DNA of 12,447 nt, from positions 1-12,447 of the forward strand of contig CBFCYE010000049.1 of NCBI GenBank assembly GCA_965602225.1. Reading direction: 5' to 3'. The notes under the pieces were generated by a model. The model made no database searches and was not told the DNA's origin. It worked only from the letters and a program-made list of their open reading frames with translations. The position numbers and the translations under genes are program-made. Each line of letters opens with the position of its first letter. Positions within the stretch are counted from its first letter, which is position 1. Source of the stretch: Tenderia sp965602225. Its GTDB lineage: Bacteria; Pseudomonadota; Gammaproteobacteria; Tenderiales; Tenderiaceae. Shown here in pieces: positions 7,277 to 12,447 of this stretch.

Positions 7277-7349
7277 TTCAAATTCTCCGTAGATAATGCC
7301 AAACACGCTCTCATTATGAACCCGTTTTGTGGACTTATAAATACCAATA

Positions 7350-7628
7350 TTAAAGACGCTTACCTATAAGTGTCGGCACCTTATCTGTGCGGGTTTCTAG
7401 TTTCAGGTAACTCAGCAGACGAATACAGCCTTCTTGATGCAATACCTCATGAATCTTCTCAACGGCGGCGAGGATGTCAGCCAACTCACCTTCAATATTG
7501 GTCCCTGAAGCATGTGTCTCAATAATAAAGTCATAGGCCTCTAGCAACTCAACAACACGGCTGATCTCTTGCCTGACTGAGACCCCTTGGCCAATTGGGA
7601 CGACTTGTAACTCAATGGTCGCTTGCAT
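7350..7628 (-). CDS. Thiamine-binding/UPF0045 (MTH1187 family) protein
   Basis: A 92-residue single-domain protein of the MTH1187/YkoF-like group (DUF77). Features seen: N-terminal strand ATIELQVVPIG, a helix with E-x-x-R-V-V-E-L-L, the central THASGTNIEGELADILAAVE segment, which matches the family pattern around T-x-x-G-T-x-I-E-G, and a C-terminal KLETRTDK motif. Family members bind thiamine or a related small molecule and form ferredoxin-like folds that assemble as dimers or tetramers. GGTGAA seven bases before ATG 7628 serves as ribosome site. The gene starts only 14 bases after the baeR stop, so it is probably co-transcribed with the two-component system. The ligand here is not shown. Confidence 0.85.
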   Translation of the reverse strand: MQATIELQVVPIGQGVSVRQEISRVVELLEAYDFIIETHASGTNIEGELADILAAVEKIHEVLHQEGCIRLLSYLKLETRTDKVPTLIGKRL

Positions 7629-7642
7629 AATAATTCACCGTT

Positions 7643-8317
7643 TCAATTTTCAAACTTATAACCAACGCCATAAACTGATTGTATTAGCTCCTGCTCTGGA
7701 AAAGCATCAAGCATTTTTTTGCGCAGATTTTTTATATGACTATCAACTGTCCGTGTTGTTACGACACGATTGTCATCATAAATCTCATCCATAAGCTGAT
7801 CTCTTGAATAGACATGACCTGGGTGTTCAGTCAGGCGCTTCAATAATTTGAATTCTGTGCGCGTAAGTTTGAGCAATTCACCATTGAGCTGTGCCTCAAA
7901 TCGCGCTACATCAAGACTAAGTGGCGAATTCGTACTCTGTTGTGGCTCCTGACGACGCAGCACTGCTTTTACCCGCGCCACTACCTCTCGCGGACTATAT
8001 GGTTTGCAGATGTAATCATCAGCTCCCAGCTCCAGACCTAATAGCCGGTCAATCTCTTCTACCTTGGCGGTGACCATAATGACCGGCAGCTGAGAAAAAC
8101 TACGCAGTTCGCGTAAAATATCCATGCCATCCCTACCCGGCAACATAATATCCAATAACATTAAATCAGGCAGATCACTCTGTAAGGCGGGAATAACCGC
8201 ATCACCGCGATCGATGATGTCAGTGTCATAGCCGGTTTGTTGCAGATAATCCCTTAGCAGTGCGGCAAGCTTTGGTTCGTCTTCAACAATAAGAATTTTT
8301 TTAGGTTTTTCGTTCAT
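7643..8317 (-). CDS. baeR: OmpR-family response regulator, BaeR-like
   Basis: A 224-residue regulator with a receiver (about 7-118) and a winged-helix DNA-binding domain (about 130-223). Receiver residues are complete: acidic pair in VEDE (12-14), phospho-acceptor Asp56 in LLDIMLPGRDG, Thr83 and Lys105 in ICKPYSPREV. The stretch MVTAKVEEIDRLLGLELGAD (81-100), followed by DYICKPYSPREVVARVK, is almost identical to what I recall of Escherichia coli BaeR and separates it from CpxR or OmpR. The recognition region contains TRTVDSHIKNLRKK and the wing VYGVGYKFEN. ATG overlaps the baeS stop (ATGA), so the two are translationally coupled. BaeR in enterics responds to envelope stress and activates spy and efflux genes; here a Spy-like gene lies just across the divergent region. 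Confidence 0.85.
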   Translation of the reverse strand: MNEKPKKILIVEDEPKLAALLRDYLQQTGYDTDIIDRGDAVIPALQSDLPDLMLLDIMLPGRDGMDILRELRSFSQLPVIMVTAKVEEIDRLLGLELGADDYICKPYSPREVVARVKAVLRRQEPQQSTNSPLSLDVARFEAQLNGELLKLTRTEFKLLKRLTEHPGHVYSRDQLMDEIYDDNRVVTTRTVDSHIKNLRKKMLDAFPEQELIQSVYGVGYKFEN

Positions 8318-9762
8318 CTAGCCACCAAAGGTAAGGTCATGCTGATCTTAATTCCACCCATGTTAGACAGTGACGCCTCAATACTGCCCTGATGAGCATT
8401 AATAATGTTCTGCACAATGGCCAAGCCCAGGCCGGCGCCCCCCTTGGCTCGATTACGCGAACCTTCTTCACGATAAAGCCGCTCAAACAATTTTGGTAAG
8501 GCCTGCTCTGAAACAGCTGGTGCGCTATCATCAATTTCGACCAGGGCATGATCTGCCTTTTCAGAACAACTAATCATTACACCACCACCGCTATCTGTAT
8601 AACGTAGGCTGTTTTCCAATAGATTATGAAATAGCTGCGCCAGGCGTTCCGCATCAGCAAGCACATAAATCGGGTTATCACTCTTAAATATAATCTCCAG
8701 GCCTGCTGTCGCAAAGCGTGCCTGATAACTATCCACCAGCTGCTCTATTACATCAATCAGGTTGATCTTGCCAATTTGATAATCCATTCCACCTAAATCA
8801 TACAAAGAGAGCTGATAAAGATCATTGACCAGTTTATTTAACTGACTCGCTTCGCTATGCAGTGATGTCAGCGATTGGTCGTCACAAGCACGCACGCCAT
8901 CTTGCATCGCCTCTATCTCACCGAGCAAAACCGCCAGTGGTGTACGCAACTCGTGCGAGATACCGGCGATCCAGCGTTGGCGTACTTTTTCGTTGTCAGC
9001 CAATGTGTTCGCCAAATGATTAAAATCAACGGCAAGTTGACCTAGCTCATCGCGGCTCTTTACCGGCACCTCAATATCATAGTTTCCCTCTGATAGCGTT
9101 CTGGCTGCTTTGGCAATCGCTTTTATTGGAATCAATAATCGCCACGCAAGCAGAAAAGCCACCAGGGCCGACAATGTAATCACAGCACCGGCAATGAGAT
9201 ATAGATTGCCAGCCTGACGTTTTACAAACTGAATATCACGGACTTCTTTTGGTGCTTGAAGCCCCGCTATGCCCAACCACCCAACTGTTTCACCCTCTAC
9301 CTTGAGAGCATGGCGGCTTAAGTCATCAATATTATTATTGCGGCCAATAATGTGGCCCTGCTGGGCATCAAACAGGCTTAGCCGAGGACCGATATCCAGT
9401 GCATTGGGGCCATTGTTCGCCCCACGACGCGGTGGTGGTCGACCAGATAGAAGATCCGGTCTCATTTCATTGCGCCGAGGGAAAGCTGTTGATGCGTCAT
9501 CAGGTAGCTCAGCAGAACCACTACGACTGAGGTTACGCCAGAGATGGCGGCTATCCCGCAACCCCTGCCATGAGCCATTGTCCTGATAATAGGACTCCAG
9601 CTGCTCAACGACCTCAACCACCTGGGTCTCATCCAGTTGATTGAGGTAATCCGTAAAACCGCGCTGAAAACTCCAGCGCGTCAGCAACAGCATGGCAATC
9701 ACTATGACACTTATGGTCAGCGAAAAAATAAGAAACAATTTAAGCGTAAGACGGTTCTTCAT
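8314..9762 (-). CDS. baeS: Sensor histidine kinase, BaeS-like
   Basis: A 482-residue inner-membrane kinase: TM1 about 9-29, periplasmic region about 30-185, TM2 about 186-208, HAMP about 209-262. The H-box is ISHELRTPLAVL (His270), the N-box NLLENSLRYTDSG (N380, N384), then DDSAPAV (411-417) in place of the usual D-x-G-x-G, and GGAGLGLA (441-448). The DSAP form and the following LFERLYREEGSRNRAKGGAG are typical of BaeS, so the altered loop is a family trait. The periplasmic part carries an Arg/Pro-rich stretch (96-113, including GRPPPRRG), probably disordered. AGAGG just before ATG gives the ribosome site. It overlaps baeR by four bases and is divergent from the Spy-like gene. It is expected to sense misfolded or damaged envelope components and phosphorylate BaeR. 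Confidence 0.87.
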   Translation of the reverse strand: MKNRLTLKLFLIFSLTISVIVIAMLLLTRWSFQRGFTDYLNQLDETQVVEVVEQLESYYQDNGSWQGLRDSRHLWRNLSRSGSAELPDDASTAFPRRNEMRPDLLSGRPPPRRGANNGPNALDIGPRLSLFDAQQGHIIGRNNNIDDLSRHALKVEGETVGWLGIAGLQAPKEVRDIQFVKRQAGNLYLIAGAVITLSALVAFLLAWRLLIPIKAIAKAARTLSEGNYDIEVPVKSRDELGQLAVDFNHLANTLADNEKVRQRWIAGISHELRTPLAVLLGEIEAMQDGVRACDDQSLTSLHSEASQLNKLVNDLYQLSLYDLGGMDYQIGKINLIDVIEQLVDSYQARFATAGLEIIFKSDNPIYVLADAERLAQLFHNLLENSLRYTDSGGGVMISCSEKADHALVEIDDSAPAVSEQALPKLFERLYREEGSRNRAKGGAGLGLAIVQNIINAHQGSIEASLSNMGGIKISMTLPLVAR

Positions 9763-9782
9763 AAGACCTCTTTCGACCGCTT

Positions 9783-9800
9783 GGGGAAAATCTTTGCCCC
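9783..9800. repeat. Inverted repeat in the baeS leader
   Basis: GGGGAAAATCTTTGCCCC forms a nearly perfect palindrome: four G-C pairs, one mismatch, three A-T pairs and a two-base centre. It ends 21 bases before the baeS start. It may be an operator or an RNA hairpin in the baeS leader. No T-run follows on the baeS strand, so it is not a standard terminator. Confidence 0.4.
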
Positions 9801-9913
9801 GATTTCAGGCTCTGCGACGCTATCTGGGTGGATTATCAAGGCTAATTTGAATCTAGCTTATGCTCTTAAGGGATTGAAATCAAAGAAAAACAGCCTGGCA
9901 TCACGAATATCCT

Positions 9914-9933
9914 ACATTTCTTCACATTTCTTC
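9914..9933 (+). promoter_or_regulatory. Perfect tandem 10-base direct repeat, candidate BaeR binding site
   Basis: ACATTTCTTC occurs twice back to back (9914-9923 and 9924-9933). OmpR-family regulators bind head-to-tail as dimers on direct repeats spaced by about one helical turn, and this is exactly that arrangement. The repeat ends 24 bases before the TAGAAT -10 box of the Spy-like gene, so it covers roughly -60 to -40, the usual activator position. No GTAAA-N5-GTAAA CpxR box is present in this gap. Binding by the adjacent BaeR is inferred from position and known BaeR control of spy in enterics. Confidence 0.6.
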
Positions 9934-9957
9934 CACGGTGCCTACACATTCGCTCCC

Positions 9958-9963
9958 TAGAAT
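9958..9963 (+). promoter_or_regulatory. Candidate -10 box (TAGAAT) of the Spy-like gene
   Basis: TAGAAT matches five of six consensus bases and lies 64 bases before the Spy-like ATG. At -35 (about 9935-9940, ACGGTG) there is no consensus, which suits a promoter that needs an activator bound to the tandem repeat just upstream. Confidence 0.45.
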
Positions 9964-10027
9964 ATTAATGAACGGCAAAAAAGCCACTACCAATTACAGT
10001 TTTGTAATATATAAGGAGCGCATCACC

Positions 10028-10438
10028 ATGAATAGAAAAATCATCATTGCCACACTAAGTTTGTTTGCCTTGCCAGCCTTTGCAACGCCACCACAGGAAA
10101 TGGCCAATAACGCTGGAAACAACAAGCAACAGCACTCTCATGAACAACAACGCAAGGCATCCAGAGATGTTATGAAAGAAGTTTTATCCCTTCGTGACAA
10201 CCAGACAGCTGCCGTTGCCGAAATTCTTAAGGCTGAGTATGTGTCAATGCGCGAGTTAAAACGTCAGGGTCAGTCGGCACGACGTGAGCAACGAGAAGCA
10301 ATGCACAAACAAACCATCAGCAAACTCAGCACGATACTTGATGAGCAGCAACTAGCCCAATTCAAAGCCTTTAGAACTGGAATGCAACTCGCTCGTCATC
10401 TTAGAAATAATGAAGCTCGCAGCAATAGTGAACAGTAA
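10028..10438 (+). CDS. Spy/CpxP-like periplasmic protein
   Basis: ATG 10028 is chosen because AAGGAG lies nine bases upstream and a signal peptide starts right there; the longer in-frame extension from 9938 would bury it and run over the promoter. The product is 136 residues with a signal peptide cut after PAFA (19/20), leaving about 117 residues that are highly charged, Gln-rich and helical, without Cys. Two LTxxQ-like pentapeptides are visible in degenerate form, LRDNQ (55-59) and LDEQQ (104-108), each starting a helix, as in Spy, CpxP and related CpxP-superfamily chaperones or metal-stress proteins. Spy acts as an ATP-independent periplasmic chaperone; that role here is inferred. It is divergent from baeS and has a BaeR-type tandem repeat in front. 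The small lipoprotein gene begins 24 bases after its stop and is likely in the same transcript. Confidence 0.8.
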   Translation: MNRKIIIATLSLFALPAFATPPQEMANNAGNNKQQHSHEQQRKASRDVMKEVLSLRDNQTAAVAEILKAEYVSMRELKRQGQSARREQREAMHKQTISKLSTILDEQQLAQFKAFRTGMQLARHLRNNEARSNSEQ

Positions 10439-10462
10439 TAAACATTAACCGAGGTGAAAATC

Positions 10463-10657
10463 ATGGCTATTAAAAATAATTATCTCAAAGTACTGATTTC
10501 TGCATTGCTTATCATGGGTATTACAGGATGTGGCGGGAGCGGTTCAAAATCCAGCACAAACATTAATACTCAAGGACAGTCCTGGACGGATAGCCACTCC
10601 CAAGTTCAAGCCACCCAAATGGTTCGTCTTGATGCCTTTAAAAAGGGAATGCAGTAG
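10463..10657 (+). CDS. Very small lipoprotein paired with the Spy-like protein
   Basis: GAGGTG six bases before ATG 10463 fixes the start and gives 64 residues. A lipoprotein signal peptide ends in the lipobox ITGC (Cys23), followed by Gly-Gly-Ser-Gly; with Gly rather than Asp at +2, outer-membrane sorting is expected. The mature chain is only about 42 residues: a Ser/Gly/Thr/Asn/Gln-rich flexible part, then a short C-terminal helix ending in LDAFKKGMQ. That ending resembles FKAFRTGMQ (112-120) in the Spy-like protein upstream, in the helix after its second LTxxQ-like motif. I recognise no family. Its position 24 bases after the Spy-like gene, with its own good ribosome site, suggests joint expression. 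Function unknown. Confidence 0.72.
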   Translation: MAIKNNYLKVLISALLIMGITGCGGSGSKSSTNINTQGQSWTDSHSQVQATQMVRLDAFKKGMQ

Positions 10658-10759
10658 ACAGGTATTTTTATTACCACGGCCCCCAGGGAGACATCCTAAG
10701 GCTTAACAACAAACTAAGGTGTGTGCCGACACTAGGTTCACGAGAATGGGAATATTTGA

Positions 10760-11296
10760 CTATGGCGTTTGTAATGACAGCCAAGAGACCTCGCACTCGC
10801 CTAATTCAGCGGCAACATAGGCCGAATCGTTAGTGATGGTGACGGATAGATCCATAGTGCGCTGCACCAGCGCCGCCATCGCCTGTATCTCTTCCCATTG
10901 AAATTGATAAAAAGATGCCTTCAGTCTACTGAACTTTGCTTGCCCTTGCTGCCACCAGGTATCTGATTTTGAATTAAAGCTGTAAACCTTAACTTCAGAG
11001 GCAAGCCGCGTTGCCTTTTTGACTCGATCAACCGCCGGTTCACCGACATCTATCCATAAAGAGATTTGGTCATCCAAAGTACGCGCCCAAATATCGGGTT
11101 CTTCAACAGCGCTAATCCCCTTAGTAAAGGTTAAATGCTCTTGGGCATTGATACAAAATGCCAACACCCGGGCCATCATTCGTTCAAGTGTTTCTGAAGG
11201 ATGTTGGGCAATGGTCAGATTAAGCGTGTCGTAATAGTTACGATTGAGGTCGGATAACGAAATTCGAAACTTATAAATGGTCGGTTTTATTGCCAC
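10760..11296 (-). CDS. yaeQ: YaeQ family protein
   Basis: The 178-residue product matches YaeQ in length (enteric YaeQ is about 180) and in conserved blocks: N-terminal KPTIYKFRISLSDLNRNYYD, then HPSETLERMMARVLAFC, the central EEPDIWARTLDDQISLWIDVGEP, the ASEVKVYSF strand and the C-terminal MDLSVTITNDSAYV. YaeQ has a fold related to PD-(D/E)XK nucleases; the acidic and lysine residues in the E-P-D-I-W and V-K-V-Y segments fit that core, but activity is not settled for the family. Once proposed to stand in for RfaH, that role was not upheld. It is divergent from the YebC-family gene and has its own promoter at 11359-11388. Confidence 0.93.
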   Translation of the reverse strand: MAIKPTIYKFRISLSDLNRNYYDTLNLTIAQHPSETLERMMARVLAFCINAQEHLTFTKGISAVEEPDIWARTLDDQISLWIDVGEPAVDRVKKATRLASEVKVYSFNSKSDTWWQQGQAKFSRLKASFYQFQWEEIQAMAALVQRTMDLSVTITNDSAYVAAELGECEVSWLSLQTP

Positions 11297-11324
11297 TGAA
11301 ATATATCCTGAAAATTGTCAAAAC

Positions 11325-11363
11325 ATAACGCCAGGCCAGGCCTACGATCTTGGCGCTTGTTAT
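11325..11363. repeat. Imperfect dyad at the yaeQ promoter
   Basis: ATAACGCCA (11325-11333) pairs with TGGCG (11351-11355) and GTTAT (11359-11363), with a three-base bulge in the right arm. The centre contains GGCCAGGCCT. The right arm overlaps the yaeQ -10 box, so the dyad covers the start of transcription and could be an operator or a leader RNA hairpin. Confidence 0.35.
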
Positions 11364-11388
11364 ACATATGCCCAGTTTGGGGAGTCAA
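11359..11388 (-). promoter_or_regulatory. Candidate sigma-70 promoter of yaeQ
   Basis: On the - strand, TTGACT (11388-11383) and TATAAC (11364-11359) are separated by 18 bases; each matches five of six consensus positions. Transcription would start near 11352, leaving a leader of about 55 bases before the yaeQ ATG. Confidence 0.45.
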
Positions 11389-11430
11389 GGATAGTCAGTC
11401 AATTTAGCCGCTGAAATACTGCTGGATAAT

Positions 11431-11459
11431 TTGACTAAAAGGTTCCCAGTACAAATACT
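11431..11459 (+). promoter_or_regulatory. Candidate sigma-70 promoter of the YebC-family gene
   Basis: TTGACT at 11431-11436 and AATACT at 11454-11459 are separated by 17 bases, with five and four consensus matches. Transcription would start near 11466, about 40 bases before the ATG. Confidence 0.42.
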
Positions 11460-11506
11460 TATCTGTAGAATTTGTCTTTTCATGTCGATCAATGGAGCAG
11501 TAACAC

Positions 11507-12223
11507 ATGGGCAGAGCCTATCAGAATCGCAAAGAATCCATGGCTAAAACATCTGATGCGAATGCCAAAGTCTACAGCAAATACGGCCGCGAGATCTATG
11601 TCTGCGCCAAATCTGGCGGTGTCGACCCAGAAGGTAATTTAGCCTTGCGTGGACTGATTCAACGCGCCAAAAAAGACCAGGTTCCAACCCATGTCATTGA
11701 AAAAGCAATCAACAAAGCCAAAGGTGGTGGCGGTGAGGACTTTGCTTCGGCCCGCTATGAAGGTTTTGGCCCAGGCGGCTGTATGGTTATTGTTGACTGT
11801 CTCACCGACAACCCCAATCGTACCTTTGGTGATGTGCGTCAGTGTTTTACCAAAACAAAATGTAAGATTGGTACCCAGGGCAGTGTCAGCCACATGTTTG
11901 ATCATGCCGCCATTCTGGCATTTAAGGGCGATGATGAAGACGCCACCCTGGAGGCATTGTTAATGGCGGATGTGGATGTCACCGACATTGAAGCCGAAGA
12001 TGGGACAATCACCATCTTTATGCCGCACACCGAATACTTTAAGGCTAAACAAGCATTAACAGATAGTTTTGCTGATATTGAATTTGATGTTGATGAAATT
12101 CAATTTTTACCACAGACCACCGCCCCTATAAGCGCTGACGATATGGAGATGTTTGAAAAGTTTTTAGATATGTTGAATGATTTAGAAGATGTGCAGAACG
12201 TCTATCACTCTGCTGAGCTTTGA
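11507..12223 (+). CDS. YebC/PmpR family protein, VPA0011-type paralogue
   Basis: A 238-residue protein starting with MGRAYQNRKESMAKT; GGAG nine bases before the ATG supports this start. Conserved family blocks: KVYSKYGREIYVCAKSGG (domain 1), KKDQVPTHVIEKAINKAKGG with the GGG-E-D-F motif, RYEGFGPGGCMVIVDCLTDN, then KIGTQGSVSHMFDH and the C-terminal acidic domain ending DVQNVYHSAEL. YebC-family proteins were described as DNA-binding regulators (PmpR) and more recently as translation factors that help ribosomes through hard-to-translate stretches such as proline runs. The MGR-type N-terminus and the 238-residue length place it with YeeN and Vibrio VPA0011 and not with the RuvC-linked YebC, so a second copy probably exists elsewhere. 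It is intact. Confidence 0.92.
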   Translation: MGRAYQNRKESMAKTSDANAKVYSKYGREIYVCAKSGGVDPEGNLALRGLIQRAKKDQVPTHVIEKAINKAKGGGGEDFASARYEGFGPGGCMVIVDCLTDNPNRTFGDVRQCFTKTKCKIGTQGSVSHMFDHAAILAFKGDDEDATLEALLMADVDVTDIEAEDGTITIFMPHTEYFKAKQALTDSFADIEFDVDEIQFLPQTTAPISADDMEMFEKFLDMLNDLEDVQNVYHSAEL

Positions 12224-12235
12224 ATAACTAGTTCA

Positions 12236-12447
12236 CTAGACATATTGACCAGCACACCAACCTGATGACCAGGCCCACTGGAAGTTATAACCGCCCAGCC
12301 AGCCGGTCACATCCAGCACTTCACCGATGAAATACAGGCCAGGGACATTATTGGCTTCAAGTGTTTTTGAGGAAATCGCATCGCAGTCGACGCCACCCGT
12401 GGTGACCTCAGCGGTGCGATAGCCCTCTGTGCCGGCAGGCTTGACCT
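12236..12447 (-). CDS. YhiN/BaiN-like NAD(P)/FAD-dependent oxidoreductase, C-terminal end (partial)
   Basis: The - strand frame is open from the right edge to a TAG at 12238-12236 and encodes the last 70 or so residues of a flavoprotein. AEVTTGGVDCDAISSKTLEA is followed by VPGLYFIGEVLDVTGWLGGY and NFQWAWSSGWCAGQYV, which matches the C-terminal FAD-contacting block of the HI0933/YhiN (BaiN/RdsA) family; the G-L-Y-F-I-G-E-x-x-D segment is the typical second flavin-binding motif. The N-terminal Rossmann motif lies outside the window. It converges with the YebC-family gene, with only 12 bases between the two stop codons and no visible terminator. Confidence 0.88.
   Translation of the reverse strand, partial: VKPAGTEGYRTAEVTTGGVDCDAISSKTLEANNVPGLYFIGEVLDVTGWLGGYNFQWAWSSGWCAGQYV

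Noticed and set aside
9938..10027. N-terminal extension of the Spy-like protein from an upstream ATG
   Set aside because: It would cover the -10 box and place the signal peptide 30 residues into the chain; ATG 10028 has the good ribosome site.
10658..10759. A terminator between the small lipoprotein gene and yaeQ
   Set aside because: Only 4-base stems such as GGTA/TACC and GTGT/ACAC are present, with no T-run after them.

Overview
The window looks like a stretch of ordinary chromosome from a free-living gammaproteobacterium of moderate GC content. I infer this from several non-enteric family versions: a BaeS/BaeR pair, YaeQ, a YebC-family protein of the Vibrio VPA0011 type, a bacterial RIO kinase and a YhiN/BaiN-like flavoprotein. 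I see no transposase, phage gene, tRNA, rRNA or CRISPR array. The genus cannot be told from the sequence.

Left part (1-4161, + strand). The tail of a DEDD-type 3'-5' exonuclease gene ends at 182. A 326-base AT-rich gap follows. Then come two translationally coupled genes: a UrtA/AmiC-like periplasmic binding protein that appears membrane-anchored, and a large hybrid sensor kinase (periplasmic Cache-like sensor, HAMP, HisKA, HATPase, receiver). No permease or ATPase gene lies beside them, so the binding protein probably works as a sensor subunit for the kinase and not as part of a transporter.

Middle part (4253-9762, all - strand). In order of decreasing coordinate: baeS, baeR (4-base overlap), a thiamine-binding/UPF0045-like protein 14 bases on, a small coiled-coil protein resembling DksA/TraR without its zinc finger, a SAM methyltransferase, a secreted probable outer-membrane barrel protein of unknown family, and a RIO-type kinase with its own extended -10 promoter overlapped by a dyad.

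Right part (9763-12447). Divergent from baeS is a Spy/CpxP-like periplasmic protein followed by a tiny lipoprotein whose C-terminus echoes a motif in that protein. Upstream of the Spy-like gene is a perfect tandem 10-base repeat placed just where an OmpR-family activator such as BaeR would bind, which gives a compact envelope-stress module. Then come yaeQ (-) and the YebC-family gene (+), divergent with recognisable promoters, and the C-terminal end of a YhiN/BaiN-like flavoprotein gene (-) running out of the window.

The two most interesting items are the transporter-less binding protein/hybrid kinase pair and the BaeSR/Spy-like/lipoprotein module with its tandem-repeat operator. Both are inferences from gene content and spacing.
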